From Tetragenococcus solitarius NBRC 100494 (GTDB taxonomy: Bacteria; Bacillota; Bacilli; Lactobacillales; Enterococcaceae): a stretch of 64,000 bases of DNA. Below, piece by piece: positions 54,423 to 64,000 of this stretch. Each line of letters begins with the position of its first letter. Positions within the stretch are counted from its first letter, which is position 1. A program made the position numbers and the translations under genes. The stretch covers positions 41,136 to 105,135 of the forward strand of contig NZ_BCPY01000004.1 of assembly GCF_001544195.1 (NCBI RefSeq), in the 5' to 3' direction. Below the pieces are notes generated by a model, which ran no database searches, was not told the DNA's origin, and saw only the letters and a program-made list of their open reading frames with translations.

Positions 54423-56069
54423 TTATTTTATTCGTAACTTTCTACGTAACAAAGCCATTTTTGAACCCAAAAGTTTATCAGCTAATCGTATTTTTAACGT
54501 CATATAGAGATAGACTAACGCACCAATGGCTGCGACAATAATAATCAGAACAAAAGATTGGATTTTGCGTTCTTGCGTAAATAGCATACCGAAAATTCCA
54601 CGGGTAATAGCAGCAAAAGCCAGCATAACCATCGACAATAAAAAGATTAATACTATACGACGAAAAGTTAATCCCACATTAAACCTAGTTTCTTTGTGTA
54701 ATTTACGTAAATTTAAATAACAAGTCACACCAAATCCAAGGATAGTAGAAATTACAGGTCCATAAGACTCTAGCATATAAATACTTAAAAACTGCGTCAA
54801 AAATTTGACAACTAGCCCGATAGCAAAGTAAAGAACAGCAGAAGAATTTTTATAAATCCCCTGTAACATGCTTGAAGTAAGCATAAACAACCCTAATAAT
54901 AAACCGGAAAAGCTAACAGCTATCAAAAGACTAGCTCCTAGACGATTAGGTTGATAAAATAAAGTATTTAAAGGATAGGCTAGTAACATCATCCCAAATG
55001 TTGACGGAAACATAACAAAAGCGTATAACTGCAAATTGTTACTAACTAATCTCGCCAAACCTGGCTGATCTTTTTTGGCAAATGCCTCAGTAACTAAAGG
55101 TAACCCTACAGTTGCTAAAGAAGTCGCTAATGCAATCACAACCATAACTAATTTATCCGGGTTCCCACTAAACAAAGCAAATAAAGATTGCAACTGCTGA
55201 TTCGAATATTCAGTAAAGCGTTCCATGACATTAATAAACGTATATTGATCCACTAATTTGTAAATCGTAATTCCTGAACCAACAATAATAAAAGGCACAG
55301 CTTCTCTAATTGTTTGCAACAACAATCTTGTGGTGTTTACTTTTACTCTGCCGGGGCTCATTTCTGCTAGAACATCCAACCTGCCCTTTTCCTTTTGATA
55401 GTAATAAAGCAGTACGGCAATACTAGCTAATGCTCCGATAAAAGCAGCAAACGTTGACTGTGTCACTGCCGACACATAGTCTCCACTACCTAAACGCATA
55501 ATAACAAAGGTCGCAATTAATAAATAAAGGACTCGAGCGATTTGCTCAACTAATTGAGAGATGGCATAAGGCGCAACATTTTGCAGTCCTTGGAAATAGC
55601 CACGGATAACGCTCATTAATGGAATAACTAGAATGGCTACGCTTAATGAACGCATAGAAGGAATTAAGTCCACTCCGCCCCCAGCATTTTCTGCCAGTGC
55701 TGGAGCCGCAAAGTACATAATAACCGCAAAAAATGCTCCTAAACCTAGCATTAATTGCATAGCACGCATAAAAAGCTTCTGACTGGCTCGATATTCATTG
55801 ATTGAATTATAATAAGCCACCTGTTTAGCAATCGCAGAAGGAAGTCCTGCAGTGGAAATCATTAAAAATAAGGCATAGATATTATAACTCATATTAAACA
55901 GGGCATTGGCTGGCAAGTAATCATCACCGAGCCAATAAATCCATGGCAAAAGATAAATGACACCTAAAAGGCGTGAACCAATATTACCAACTGTCATCCA
56001 TGCAGAACCGCGAGCCATCTTGTCTTCATTTGTTAACTCTGGTGTTTCGGGGTCTTTATTATTCATCAT
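54423..56069 (-). CDS. MurJ/YtgP-type lipid II flippase (MOP superfamily)
   Basis: About 548 residues with roughly 14 transmembrane helices; begins GSAWMTVGNIGSRLLGVIYLLPWIYWLG, the MurJ/SpoVB opening. A polysaccharide-biosynthesis transporter of the YtgP group, which complements loss of MurJ in streptococci. Moves lipid-linked wall precursors across the membrane. ATG at 56069 with GGAGAAG upstream. It is divergent from murE, a pairing known from streptococci. Confidence 0.88.
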   Translation of the reverse strand: MMNNKDPETPELTNEDKMARGSAWMTVGNIGSRLLGVIYLLPWIYWLGDDYLPANALFNMSYNIYALFLMISTAGLPSAIAKQVAYYNSINEYRASQKLFMRAMQLMLGLGAFFAVIMYFAAPALAENAGGGVDLIPSMRSLSVAILVIPLMSVIRGYFQGLQNVAPYAISQLVEQIARVLYLLIATFVIMRLGSGDYVSAVTQSTFAAFIGALASIAVLLYYYQKEKGRLDVLAEMSPGRVKVNTTRLLLQTIREAVPFIIVGSGITIYKLVDQYTFINVMERFTEYSNQQLQSLFALFSGNPDKLVMVVIALATSLATVGLPLVTEAFAKKDQPGLARLVSNNLQLYAFVMFPSTFGMMLLAYPLNTLFYQPNRLGASLLIAVSFSGLLLGLFMLTSSMLQGIYKNSSAVLYFAIGLVVKFLTQFLSIYMLESYGPVISTILGFGVTCYLNLRKLHKETRFNVGLTFRRIVLIFLLSMVMLAFAAITRGIFGMLFTQERKIQSFVLIIIVAAIGALVYLYMTLKIRLADKLLGSKMALLRRKLRIK

Positions 56070-56203
56070 GCTTATCTTCTCCAACTTTCTTCATACATAG
56101 TTCCTATTTTAATTCGAAACATCAGCAATCGCAAACTATTTTTACAAACGTTTGCTTTCATTAAAAAAATTTAGCAAAAATACCCGTTTTCTTTCTCCTA
56201 TGC

Positions 56204-56209
56204 TATAAT
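56204..56209 (+). promoter_or_regulatory. Extended -10 promoter element of murE
   Basis: TATAAT at 56204-56209 with TG at 56201-56202; no clear -35. About 40 bases before the murE ATG. Confidence 0.55.
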
Positions 56210-56247
56210 AGTTGAGAAGTTTTTACCAGAAAGCAAGGTGTATAATC

Positions 56248-57747
56248 ATGTATTCAATGACTCTTAAACAACTCTGCCAACTTTTAGCAGATAAAGATTT
56301 ATTAAAAGAACCTTTAAAAACAAACCAATTAAACGATTACGATTTTACCTATCTTTCATATGACTCTCGCGATTTAGCAGAAAACACCTTATTTTTTTGT
56401 AAAGGAAACAATTTTAAAAAAGCTTCTTTACAAGACGCCATAAATAAAGGCGTTGAGGTTTATGTCTCTGAGATAAAATATGATACGACAGCACAGGCTG
56501 TAATTGTTAGTGATATTCGAAAGACCATGGCAATAATTGCTCAAAGTTTTTATCATAATCCTCAAGATAAATTATATAAGATTGGCATTACTGGTACTAA
56601 AGGGAAAACTACTACAGCTTATTTTGTAAAAAAAATGTTAGATGATGCTTTTGACAAAAAAGTCGCATTATTTTCCTCAGAAGAAACAACTTTGGATGGT
56701 ACGACTTTTTTCCCATCTAAATTGACTACTCCTGAAGCGCTTGATATATATCGACAAATGGCTATAGCTTGTCAAAATGGACTGACCCACTTAGTAATGG
56801 AAGTATCCTCGCAAGCTTATAAAACCCAACGCGTTTATAACCTTACTTTTGAAACAGGAGTCTTTTTAAATATTAGTCCTGATCACATTAGTCCTATTGA
56901 ACATCCGACATTTGAAGATTATTTTAATTGTAAAAGACAACTATTATTAAATAGTAAACAAATGGTCATTAACTACGAAAGTGATCAATTTTCTATCTTA
57001 GAAAAAACGTGCCAGGATCATCAGATTCCTTTATACACTTATGGGCATAAAAATGGTACTTACCGCATAATAGACAAAACCAAGGAGCGTTCATTTCAAT
57101 TAACAGCAGCAAATAAGGATACATTAAATATGAACGGCACTTACCGTCTATCTTTATTTGGACAATTCAACCACGAAAATGCTGCAGCGGCAATTTTAGT
57201 TTGCGGATTAGCCAATGCAACAAAAGAAACTTGTCAAGAAAGTTTGCCATTGACTCAAATTCCTGGACGTATGAATTTGTTAGAAAAAACAAATGGTGCT
57301 TACATTTTTGTCGATTATGCGCATAACTATCTTAGTATCCATTCCATCGGTCAATTTGCCCATGAATTACGGCCAAATGGACGAACGATTATCGTCACAG
57401 GCAGTGCAGGCGGCAAGGCTATTTCACGCAGGCCCGATATTGGCAAAGCATTGTCAGAATGCGCAGACATAGCTATCTTAACGAGTGATGATCCAGATTT
57501 TGAAGATCCCGCCGATATTGCTGCAGAAATAAAAGCAGCGATCACAAACCCTAAGGTCGAAATTCAGTCAGCGCTTGACCGGACTTCAGCTGTGACCTCA
57601 GCTTTTAACCAAGCACAAGCAAATGATACAGTTATTATTGCTGGCAAAGGGATTGAAAAAATGATGAAATACAAAGGAAAAGAGCTACCGTACGAAGGAG
57701 ATTTTCACATTGTTAAACGTTTGATTAATGAAGAAGAAAAAAAATAA
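56248..57747 (+). CDS. murE: UDP-N-acetylmuramoyl-L-alanyl-D-glutamate--L-lysine ligase
   Basis: About 499 residues from ATG 56248 (AAGGTG upstream); the in-frame extension to 56212 is not supported. N-terminal UDP-binding domain, central ATPase with IGITGTKGKTTTAYFV, then VFVDYAHN and the third-residue specificity motif TSDDPDFEDP. The D-D-P-D/N form with no DNPR marks an L-lysine rather than meso-diaminopimelate ligase, as in enterococci and staphylococci. Divergent from the flippase gene. Confidence 0.94.
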   Translation: MYSMTLKQLCQLLADKDLLKEPLKTNQLNDYDFTYLSYDSRDLAENTLFFCKGNNFKKASLQDAINKGVEVYVSEIKYDTTAQAVIVSDIRKTMAIIAQSFYHNPQDKLYKIGITGTKGKTTTAYFVKKMLDDAFDKKVALFSSEETTLDGTTFFPSKLTTPEALDIYRQMAIACQNGLTHLVMEVSSQAYKTQRVYNLTFETGVFLNISPDHISPIEHPTFEDYFNCKRQLLLNSKQMVINYESDQFSILEKTCQDHQIPLYTYGHKNGTYRIIDKTKERSFQLTAANKDTLNMNGTYRLSLFGQFNHENAAAAILVCGLANATKETCQESLPLTQIPGRMNLLEKTNGAYIFVDYAHNYLSIHSIGQFAHELRPNGRTIIVTGSAGGKAISRRPDIGKALSECADIAILTSDDPDFEDPADIAAEIKAAITNPKVEIQSALDRTSAVTSAFNQAQANDTVIIAGKGIEKMMKYKGKELPYEGDFHIVKRLINEEEKK

Positions 57748-57852
57748 TTATTTCAATTTCATTACATTTTATTTTCTTTTACTAAGGTCCTTATTTTTAT
57801 TCTTTTTTTCTTGTATAATCGAAGTAACAATAATTTGAAGGAGCATCTTCCC

Positions 57853-58071
57853 ATGAGCACTAAACGTAAAAAACAACTACTTCTCATCGGCACCGCTATC
57901 GTCTTTTTCTTTATCATTATTTTTGGTTGGAGACTTTTTTCAGCCATCATTGCTCAAGGAACGACCGAGAATTATACGCGTTCTGCTATGCCTTATGGCT
58001 TTGTATTGGTATGGCTTTTCCCGATTGTCGCCACCTCTACTTTATTTCTGGGTTTAGCGCGCGCAAAATAA
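57853..58071 (+). CDS. Small two-helix membrane protein
   Basis: 72 residues from ATG 57853 (GAAGGAG nine bases upstream) with a Lys/Arg-rich N-terminus and two hydrophobic segments (LLLIGTAIVFFFIIIFGW and AMPYGFVLVWLFPIVATSTLFLGLA). No known family recognised. It is flanked by a strong terminator, so it is a single-gene unit. Function unknown; its position next to the murE gene is not informative. Confidence 0.75.
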   Translation: MSTKRKKQLLLIGTAIVFFFIIIFGWRLFSAIIAQGTTENYTRSAMPYGFVLVWLFPIVATSTLFLGLARAK

Positions 58072-58076
58072 TAGTA

Positions 58077-58122
58077 AAAAAACTGGTTTAGTCTTCAACA
58101 GACATTTTAAACCAGTTTTTTT
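58077..58122 (+). terminator. Terminator of the small membrane protein gene
   Basis: AAAAAACTGGTTTA and TAAACCAGTTTTTTT arms with a 14-base loop, ending in a T run. Confidence 0.9.
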
Positions 58123-58137
58123 ATTTATTATTTTATC

Positions 58138-58181
58138 ATAGTATAAGCACTTTATTTCTCTTCTTTTGTTTTTTATACTAT
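58138..58181 (+). promoter_or_regulatory. Inverted repeat at the ohr-like promoter
   Basis: ATAGTATAA (58138-58146) and TTATACTAT (58173-58181) are exact inverted repeats; the right arm contains TATACT, a good -10 for the ohr-like gene. No canonical OhrR box was found. Confidence 0.35.
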
Positions 58182-58223
58182 AGTGAAGTTGTAAGAAAAA
58201 AAACACAAAAGGAGTGTCGATTC

Positions 58224-58640
58224 ATGAGTAACAAAATGTCTGTTTCAACAGTAATTAATGAAGGCGGACGTGAAGGTGTCAGCAAATCCTTAAATGGTGA
58301 TTTTGAAGTAAAGACAACTGGAACAAATAAAAAAGGCTATACAAACCCAGAAGAATTATTTGCTGCTGGTATTTCTGCTTGCTTCAATGGTGCAATCCAA
58401 TTTCCACTAGAACGTGATGGCTTGGGCGATCGTGATCGCACAATCCGTGCAGAAGTAGCTTTATATGGAGATCTGCCAGATGATCACACAACACTTCACT
58501 TAGAAATCAAATTGATCGGAAAAATTGACGGTGTTTCCAAAGAAGATACTTTAAAATATATGAAAGAAACAGATGGCATCTGCCCTTACTCAAAAGCCGT
58601 ACATGGCAATATTGATATCGATTATGAAGCCGAAGAATAA
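58224..58640 (+). CDS. OsmC/Ohr-family organic hydroperoxide reductase
   Basis: 138 residues. The two redox cysteines occur as FAAGISACFNGAIQFPLERDG (C54-region) and ETDGICPYSKAVHGNIDIDY, the Ohr arrangement rather than OsmC. It detoxifies organic hydroperoxides using lipoyl-dependent reduction in characterised members. AAAGGAGTG is upstream of the ATG. Single-gene unit between two terminators. No ohrR regulator lies beside it. Confidence 0.9.
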   Translation: MSNKMSVSTVINEGGREGVSKSLNGDFEVKTTGTNKKGYTNPEELFAAGISACFNGAIQFPLERDGLGDRDRTIRAEVALYGDLPDDHTTLHLEIKLIGKIDGVSKEDTLKYMKETDGICPYSKAVHGNIDIDYEAEE

Positions 58641-58644
58641 AAAT

Positions 58645-58679
58645 AAAAAAGAAGCTAGAACATTCTAGCTTCTTTTTTA
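58645..58679 (+). terminator. Terminator downstream of the ohr-like gene
   Basis: AGAAGCTAGAA (58650-58660) and TTCTAGCTTCT (58663-58673) with a 2-base loop, flanked by A and T runs; usable on both strands. Confidence 0.9.
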
Positions 58680-58685
58680 TTTTAC

Positions 58686-58772
58686 CTATTTTTCTTGTTT
58701 AGCCTGTTCATCAATTTTTTCTTCACCAATAAAAATCAAACTATCCCCTTTTACTACTACCTCCAAGATCAT
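58686..58772 (-). other. Possible 28-residue ORF or gene remnant beyond leuS
   Basis: ATG at 58772 reads MILEVVVKGDSLIFIGEEKIDEQ and then AKQEK before TAG. There is no good ribosome-binding site and the leuS terminator precedes it. It reads like the C-terminal end of a lost gene rather than a full protein. Confidence 0.15.
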
Positions 58773-58807
58773 TCATTCCATTACAGTTAAAAACAGTAAT
58801 GGCTTTT

Positions 58808-58849
58808 AAAAACGCAAGTATCCAACATATAGTTGAATCTTGCGTTTTT
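58808..58849 (-). terminator. Terminator downstream of leuS
   Basis: AAAAACGCAAG (58808-58818) and CTTGCGTTTTT (58839-58849), perfect 11-bp stem. Confidence 0.9.
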
Positions 58850-58855
58850 ATTGTA

Positions 58856-61273
58856 TTAATTCGCTACAATATTAACAATTTTATTAGGCACAACAATGAC
58901 TTTGCGAATCGTTTTACCAGTCAAATGTTCTTGTATTGATGAATTATTTTTAGCTATTTCTTCCAATTCTTCTTTAGTTGCTTGAGCAGAAGCTTGTACC
59001 TTTGCTCTTACTTTCCCATTTATTTGTAAAACAACTTCTACTTGCTCTTCAACTAAAGCAGATTCATCATAAGTTGGCCAAGCAACGTAGGAAATTCCAC
59101 CTTCATGGCCCAAAATAGACCAAAGTTCCTCGCCCAAGTGAGGAGCAACAGGAGCTAATAGTTGAACAAAGCCTTCAATATATTCATAATAAAGCGAGTC
59201 CACTTTGTTTGCTTCATTGACAAATACCATTAACTGAGAAATTCCAGTATTAAAGCGCAAGTTCTCAAAGTCTTCGGTTACTTTTTTAACCGTTTGATTA
59301 TAAACTTTTGTTAATGAACCATCGTTTATTGTCGTAATACGATCACGCATTTTTCCGTCTTCATCAACACATAAGCGCCATACTCGATCTAAGAACTTCC
59401 GGCTTCCTTCCAGACCATTTTCACTCCAGGCAACAGAAGCATCTAAAGGTCCCATAAACATTTCATAAAGGCGCAGCGTATCAGCTCCATATCGTTCAAC
59501 AACATCGTCAGGATTAACAACATTCCCCCGAGATTTTGACATTTTTTCATTATTTGTTCCTAAGATCATTCCCTGATTATACAACTTTTGGAAAGGCTCT
59601 TTTGTCGGAACAACTCCCAGGTCATATAAGAACTTATGCCAGAAACGAGCATATAATAAATGCAATACTGCGTGCTCAGCTCCTCCGATGTAAACATCCA
59701 CTGGCATCCATTCTTTTAAATGGTCGTAATCTGCTAATGCTCCCTTATTATGTGGATCAATAAAGCGTAAGAAATACCAAGAGCTTCCAGCCCATTGCGG
59801 CATCGTATTTGTTTCTCGATAACCTTTTTTTCCGGTCGCAGGATCTGTTACATTGACCCAATCGGCGATATTAGCTAAAGGGGACTCACCCGTTCCGCTT
59901 GGTTTAATATCCGTTGTTTTAGGTAATTCCAAAGGTAATTCTTCTTCTGACAAAGCAGAAACTGTTCCATCTTCCCAATGAATAATCGGGATAGGCTCGC
60001 CCCAATAACGTTGTCTAGAAAATAGCCAATCACGCAAACGATAGCTAACTTGCTTTTGCCCTACGCCTTCTTTTTCTAGCCAAGTAACCATTTTGTCTAT
60101 AGCTTCTTCTTTGTATAGACCATCTAAAAAGCCAGAATTAATATGTGCGCCATCTTCTGTAAAGGCCTCTTTTTCAATATCTCCACCTTCTAATACAGGG
60201 ACAATCTCTAAATGAAATTTCTTCGCAAATTCATAGTCACGTTCATCATGTGCTGGTACAGACATAATAGCACCAGTTCCGTAAGAAGATAGCACATAAT
60301 CTGCAATCCAGATAGGGATTTCTTTACCATTTACTGGGTTAATAGCATAAGCGCCTGTAAAGACTCCTGTTTTTTCTTTTGCTAAGTCCGTCCGGCTTAA
60401 TTCAGATTTTTTTGCTGCTGTAGCAACGTACTGTTCTACTTCTTCTTTTTGTTCTGGTTGGGTAATTTTTTGAACAAGTTCTAATTCCGGAGCAAAAACG
60501 GCATAGGTTGCGCCAAAAAGTGTGTCTGGTCTTGTGGTAAATACAGTAAATGTATCACCTGTTTCTTTTACTGTAAATTCTACATTTGCTCCAACAGAAC
60601 GGCCGATCCAATTTCGTTGCATTTCTTTAATGCTTTCAGGCCAATCTAGCTCTTCTAAATCATCTAATAGTCGATCCGCGTACTCTGTAATCTTCAGCAT
60701 CCATTGCCGCATTGGTTTACGTACAACATCATATCCGCCACGTTCACTTTTGCCGTCAATAACTTCTTCGTTTGCAATTACTGTCCCAAGCTCTGGTACC
60801 CAGTTTACAGGTACTTCAGCTTCATAAGCTAGTCCTTTTTCATACAACTTAGTAAAAATCCATTGGGTCCATTTATAATAATTAGGATCCGTTGTATTAA
60901 TTTCTCGCGACCAATCATAACTAAAACCTAATGAATTGATTTGTTTGCGAAATACTTCAATATTCTTTTTGGTAAATTCTGCCGGGTCATTTCCGGTGTC
61001 TAGCGCATACTGTTCAGCAGGTAGTCCAAAAGCGTCCCAGCCCATTGGATGTAATACATTATGCCCCTGGCTACGTTTCATGCGTGCCAAAATATCAGTA
61101 GCTGTATAACCTTCTGGATGACCTACATGCAAGCCCTGCCCTGATGGATAAGGAAACATATCCAGTAAGTAAGTATTTGGTTTTTGTTCATCTTCTGTGG
61201 TAACAAAAGTATTATTTTTTTTCCAATAAGTTTGCCATTTTTTTTCAATTGCTTTGTGGTCATAAGTTTTCAC
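58856..61273 (-). CDS. leuS: Leucyl-tRNA synthetase
   Basis: 805 residues from GTG 61273, with GGAGGAG upstream; the protein starts [20 protein letters not shown]. Class I motifs HIGH-type [23 protein letters not shown] and KMSKSRGN; the CP1 editing domain contains [17 protein letters not shown] and [20 protein letters not shown]-terminal anticodon-binding and [16 protein letters not shown]. Charges tRNA-Leu. Regulated by a T-box leader. Confidence 0.97.
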   Translation of the reverse strand: MKTYDHKAIEKKWQTYWKKNNTFVTTEDEQKPNTYLLDMFPYPSGQGLHVGHPEGYTATDILARMKRSQGHNVLHPMGWDAFGLPAEQYALDTGNDPAEFTKKNIEVFRKQINSLGFSYDWSREINTTDPNYYKWTQWIFTKLYEKGLAYEAEVPVNWVPELGTVIANEEVIDGKSERGGYDVVRKPMRQWMLKITEYADRLLDDLEELDWPESIKEMQRNWIGRSVGANVEFTVKETGDTFTVFTTRPDTLFGATYAVFAPELELVQKITQPEQKEEVEQYVATAAKKSELSRTDLAKEKTGVFTGAYAINPVNGKEIPIWIADYVLSSYGTGAIMSVPAHDERDYEFAKKFHLEIVPVLEGGDIEKEAFTEDGAHINSGFLDGLYKEEAIDKMVTWLEKEGVGQKQVSYRLRDWLFSRQRYWGEPIPIIHWEDGTVSALSEEELPLELPKTTDIKPSGTGESPLANIADWVNVTDPATGKKGYRETNTMPQWAGSSWYFLRFIDPHNKGALADYDHLKEWMPVDVYIGGAEHAVLHLLYARFWHKFLYDLGVVPTKEPFQKLYNQGMILGTNNEKMSKSRGNVVNPDDVVERYGADTLRLYEMFMGPLDASVAWSENGLEGSRKFLDRVWRLCVDEDGKMRDRITTINDGSLTKVYNQTVKKVTEDFENLRFNTGISQLMVFVNEANKVDSLYYEYIEGFVQLLAPVAPHLGEELWSILGHEGGISYVAWPTYDESALVEEQVEVVLQINGKVRAKVQASAQATKEELEEIAKNNSSIQEHLTGKTIRKVIVVPNKIVNIVAN

Positions 61274-61295
61274 AAATTTTCTCCTCCTTATATAA

Positions 61296-61519
61296 TAAAA
61301 AAAGCCCATAAGAAACTAAATAGCTCCTTATAGGACGCAATAAGCGTGGTACCACCTATTTTTACTGAAAATAATTCAGCCTCAAACGTTTTAACGACCG
61401 TCGCCGAATACATGTCTTCTATGTTGACTAAGGTAAGTTCAAAAGCGTCCTTGTACATTCTCACCATCCATGCACTCTCTTAAAAAGGAAAAACTTTCTA
61501 CTACTCCCTAGCAAGTTTG
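61296..61519 (-). promoter_or_regulatory. T-box riboswitch leader of leuS
   Basis: On the minus strand the leader contains the T-box core AGGTGGTACCACG (61345-61357), the AGAGA...GGTGAGA stem I elements, a leucine specifier CUU (61435-61437, in GAACTTACC; reading UUA one base on is also leucine), and a terminator formed by CCTTATAGGAC (61326-61336) with GCCCATAAG (61304-61312) plus seven T. Uncharged tRNA-Leu binding would favour antitermination and leuS expression. Confidence 0.95.
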
Positions 61520-61525
61520 GTTCAT

Positions 61526-61554
61526 ATGTTAATAGATTGTGTATATCGTATCAA
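61526..61554 (-). promoter_or_regulatory. Promoter of the leuS leader
   Basis: TTGATA (61549-61554), 17 bases, TAACAT (61526-61531) on the minus strand. Confidence 0.7.
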
Positions 61555-61591
61555 AAAAGTAGAACGAATTCAATTCATCATTGAATAATTT

Positions 61592-61630
61592 AAGTAAACA
61601 AACATGCCTTACTGACATGTTTGCTTACTT
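61592..61630 (-). terminator. Terminator or hairpin downstream of the autolysin gene
   Basis: AAGTAAACAAACATG (61592-61606) and CATGTTTGCTTACTT (61616-61630), 15 pairs with one mismatch; the T run on the minus strand is modest. Confidence 0.7.
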
Positions 61631-61637
61631 AAAAATG

Positions 61638-63908
61638 CTAACTTACTTTCAAAGTTTGGCCTATATAAATTGTATCTGAGGTTAGATGGTTAATTGATTT
61701 CAAACGACTGATTGAAATCCCATTTTTTTGTGAGATCATCCATAAACTATCTCCGATTTTCACTTTATGCGTAGAACCATTTGACGAATTGCTATTGGAA
61801 TTACTGGAGCTATTTGAACTACCGCCCTTTTTCACTGTCAATTTCTGACCTGGGTAAACAAAGTCATTTTTAATATTATTCCAGCTGCGCAATTGGTTCA
61901 TTGTGATTCCATGTTTATTTGCAATTAACCATACTGAATCCCCGGATTTTACCGTATAACTAGTTGAACCACTAGTAGAGGAACTTCCATTATTACCTGA
62001 ATTATTGCTAGAGTTTCCCGTATTACTTGAACCACTGCCTTTTTTCACCGTTAATTTTTGGCCTGGATAGACAAAGTCATTTTTAATATTGTTCCAACTG
62101 CGCAATTGATTCATCGTAATTCCATGTTTATTCGCAATTAACCACACTGAATCCCCGGATTTTACCGTGTAGCTGCCTTTTGCAGATGAGCTGCTGTTGG
62201 AATTACTGGAGCTATTTGAACTACTGCCTTTTTTCACTGTTAGTTTTTGGTCTGGATAGACAAAGTCGTTTTTAATATTATTCCAGCTGCGCAATTGATT
62301 CATTGTGATTCCATGTTTATTTGCAATTAACCACACTGAATCCCCGGATTTTACCGTGTAGCTGCCTTTTGCAGATGAGCTGCTGTTGGAATTGCTAGTA
62401 CTGTTTGTATTACCGCCCTTTTTCACTGTCAATTTCTGACCTGGATAGACAAAATCGTTTTTAATATTATTCCAGCTGCGCAATTGATTCATTGTGATTC
62501 CATGTTTATTTGCAATTAACCACACTGAATCCCCGGACCTTACCGTATAACTAGTTGAACCACTAGTAGAGGAACTTCCATTATTACCTGAATTATTGCT
62601 AGAGTTTCCCGTATTACTTGAACCACTGCCTTTTTTCACCGTTAATTTTTGGTCTGGATAGACAAAGTCATTTTTGATGTTATTCCAGCTACGTAGTTGG
62701 TTCATTGTGATTCCATGTTTATTTGCAATTAACCACACTGAATCCCCGGATTTTACCGTATAAGTACCAGAGCTATTGCTAGAAGGATTTCCACTGCTAG
62801 AGGAATTCCCATTGTTAGACGAATTCCCGCTATTGCCGGAGTTTCCGCTACCACCTGTACCTGTATCAATAATTCCACCAGAATTACCTGTATCAAAACG
62901 AGTCAAATTATAATTTTCAATGATCCCATTTAAAACAGTATTGTAGTTTGGCGCAGTCGCATAAAGACCGGTTAAAGCAGCTGTAGCATCTTTGTATGAG
63001 TTTGTATTACTCTTCCAAGCGCCGCTATATAAACTCGTACTTAATAAAGCAGCATTGTCTTGAAATGAAGCAGTATAAGATGGATACTTACGAAAATCTG
63101 CTTTAATTGTAATGTATCTGCCGTTGACAAATTCTTGGGTAGGCATCTTGACAGATTGTCCATTATAACTTCCTTTAATTCCAAATAAATTATAATTAGG
63201 TGCTTGTGATAAAGTGCTTGACCCCCAACCACTTTCGACAATCGCTTGGGCAATCATCACTGAAGCATATAAATTATTTGATGAAGCAACCGGTTTGGCA
63301 TGCCCCGCAAGCTCTTCAATAAAAGCAGAAGGTTCTTTTGCAAGAGCTGAAAAAGTCGAAGGTGCAGGACCGTCATCTCCTGGAAGTTGTTCTGCTGCTT
63401 CTTGTAACAATTCTTCATCTTCTTTATTTTCTTCTGGCTCTTCAGCCTCTTGAGTTGGTTCTTCAACAGTTTCTTTTTCAGGCGTTTCTTCTTCTGTCTG
63501 TTGTTCTGCCTGCGGTTGTTGCACTGCTTCGTCACCTGTTATCGAAGGCTGTTGCGAATCTTGTGGTAGTTGTTCTTGCTGTTCTTCTGTTACTCGTGAT
63601 TGCTCTACACCAGTTCCAGTTGTGTTACTGCCTGACATATCACCAGTTTCAGGATTTACTTCTTCATTTTCAGGGCTTTGTGTTTGGCTTTGTACATCAT
63701 CTGCGCCACTATCTGAATCATAAGGCGCTACTACATTATTGCTGTCGACTTCGTCAGCATATACATTATGTAACGGTGTTAATACTCCAACCATAGAACA
63801 AGCTGTAACAGTCGTACCAAGCACTGCTGCACCTTTTTTCATATTTCCATATAAAGTCAAACGCTGCTGAATTTTTCTGCGTTCTTTTCGTGACAAAGAC
63901 GATTTCAT
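61638..63908 (-). CDS. atlA: AtlA-like autolysin: GH73 N-acetylglucosaminidase with six LysM domains
   Basis: 756 residues. Long signal peptide ending near NVYA-DEVD, an acidic Gln/Glu/Pro-rich region (about 55-180), a GH73 glucosaminidase domain (about 185-340) with the catalytic glutamate Glu225 in [14 protein letters not shown], then five nearly identical LysM repeats ([17 protein letters not shown] to [10 protein letters not shown]) joined by Ser/Asn/Gly linkers and one divergent C-terminal LysM. The architecture is that of enterococcal AtlA, which separates daughter cells. GGAGGAG precedes the ATG and a good promoter lies upstream. Confidence 0.94.
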   Translation of the reverse strand: MKSSLSRKERRKIQQRLTLYGNMKKGAAVLGTTVTACSMVGVLTPLHNVYADEVDSNNVVAPYDSDSGADDVQSQTQSPENEEVNPETGDMSGSNTTGTGVEQSRVTEEQQEQLPQDSQQPSITGDEAVQQPQAEQQTEEETPEKETVEEPTQEAEEPEENKEDEELLQEAAEQLPGDDGPAPSTFSALAKEPSAFIEELAGHAKPVASSNNLYASVMIAQAIVESGWGSSTLSQAPNYNLFGIKGSYNGQSVKMPTQEFVNGRYITIKADFRKYPSYTASFQDNAALLSTSLYSGAWKSNTNSYKDATAALTGLYATAPNYNTVLNGIIENYNLTRFDTGNSGGIIDTGTGGSGNSGNSGNSSNNGNSSSSGNPSSNSSGTYTVKSGDSVWLIANKHGITMNQLRSWNNIKNDFVYPDQKLTVKKGSGSSNTGNSSNNSGNNGSSSTSGSTSYTVRSGDSVWLIANKHGITMNQLRSWNNIKNDFVYPGQKLTVKKGGNTNSTSNSNSSSSAKGSYTVKSGDSVWLIANKHGITMNQLRSWNNIKNDFVYPDQKLTVKKGSSSNSSSNSNSSSSAKGSYTVKSGDSVWLIANKHGITMNQLRSWNNIKNDFVYPGQKLTVKKGSGSSNTGNSSNNSGNNGSSSTSGSTSYTVKSGDSVWLIANKHGITMNQLRSWNNIKNDFVYPGQKLTVKKGGSSNSSSNSNSNSSNGSTHKVKIGDSLWMISQKNGISISRLKSINHLTSDTIYIGQTLKVS
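61826..62763 (-). repeat. Tandem LysM-encoding repeats in the autolysin gene
   Basis: Five tandem units of roughly 44 LysM residues plus a Ser/Asn/Gly linker. Linkers 1 and 4 are identical at the protein level, and linkers 2 and 3 are near-identical, which points to duplication of multi-unit blocks. Confidence 0.92.
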
Positions 63909-63940
63909 TTACACTCCTCCAAACTTTCACATTTACTATA

Positions 63941-63969
63941 ATTATACATGTAAGAAATTTCGTAAGCAA
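63941..63969 (-). promoter_or_regulatory. Promoter of the autolysin gene
   Basis: On the minus strand TTGCTT (63964-63969), 17 bases, TATAAT (63941-63946), about 32 bases before the ATG. Confidence 0.75.
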
Positions 63970-64000
63970 AGCAAAAAACGAATGTAATATATTTTTAATC

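Noticed and set aside
61826..62763. Regularly spaced repeats resembling a CRISPR array
   Set aside because: Repeats are in frame and encode LysM domains; spacing and length do not fit CRISPR repeats, and no cas genes are present.
63338..63796. 152-residue hydrophobic ORF on the plus strand inside the autolysin gene
   Set aside because: Antisense shadow of the Glu/Gln-rich region of the autolysin; the Leu/Val-rich composition is simply the complement of repeated GAA/CAA codons.

Overview
The window looks like chromosomal DNA of a low-G+C Gram-positive coccus of the Enterococcaceae, most likely Tetragenococcus or a close Enterococcus relative (inference). The gene order ddl, murF, DEAD-box helicase, acpS, alr, mazF is the one I know from enterococci. 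MurE has the L-lysine type motif, the autolysin is of the enterococcal GH73 plus six LysM type, and Ddl is of the D-Ala-D-Ala (vancomycin-susceptible) type. The intergenic DNA is very AT-rich. A complete OpuC compatible-solute transporter and a KtrB potassium channel subunit fit a salt-coping organism. I see no prophage, insertion sequence, CRISPR array or rRNA operon. Almost everything is core genome.

Layout. 1-0.8 kb: 5' part of queA (minus). 1.3-4.7 kb: opuCA-CB-CC-CD (plus). 4.8-12.8 kb: minus-strand wall and housekeeping block ddl, murF, cshA, acpS, alr, mazF, a small membrane protein and proC, plus a YaiI-type protein. 13-15 kb: an SH3/VanX-like peptidase with a TraX-like membrane protein. 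15.3-17 kb: a probable structured RNA, udk and a HAD nucleotidase. 17-20.5 kb: bL25 with an attenuator-like leader, a GcvH/ArsC-like pair, rodA, tRNA-Thr and a DUF2187 protein. 20.5-27.3 kb: upp, glyA, tsaC, prmC, prfA, tdk and two GNAT genes, with a DnaA-box cluster upstream of tsaC. 27.4-31.2 kb: tandem hsp20 genes under CIRCE and CtsR-type sites, recQ and lepB. 31.3-38.7 kb: ktrB, an XRE regulator, murT-gatD, PTS EIIA and maltose phosphorylase with a cre site. 38.8-43.9 kb: manA, a beta-lactamase-fold protein, a CppA-like protein, hit, ytxH-like and prsA. 43.9-52.6 kb: yhaM-yhaN-yhaO, a DUF536 gene flanked by short direct repeats, a YheA-family gene and a class A PBP. 52.7-64 kb: two pseudouridine synthases, a MurJ/YtgP flippase, murE, a small membrane protein, ohr-like, leuS with a T-box, and the autolysin.

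Functionally the window is dominated by peptidoglycan metabolism: alr makes D-Ala, ddl and murF build and attach D-Ala-D-Ala, and murE adds the third residue. MurT-GatD amidates lipid II, the MurJ-like protein probably flips it, RodA and the class A PBP polymerise and cross-link it, and the M15 peptidase and autolysin trim it. Translation factors (prfA, prmC, leuS, bL25, queA, tsaC) form the second theme.

The most noteworthy non-gene signals are a DnaA-box cluster upstream of tsaC, a compact RNA-like element with a very strong terminator downstream of udk, an attenuator with a possible antiterminator pairing ahead of bL25, and the repeat-flanked DUF536 locus. Many genes use TTG or GTG starts, which I assigned from ribosome-binding-site spacing and remembered family N-termini.
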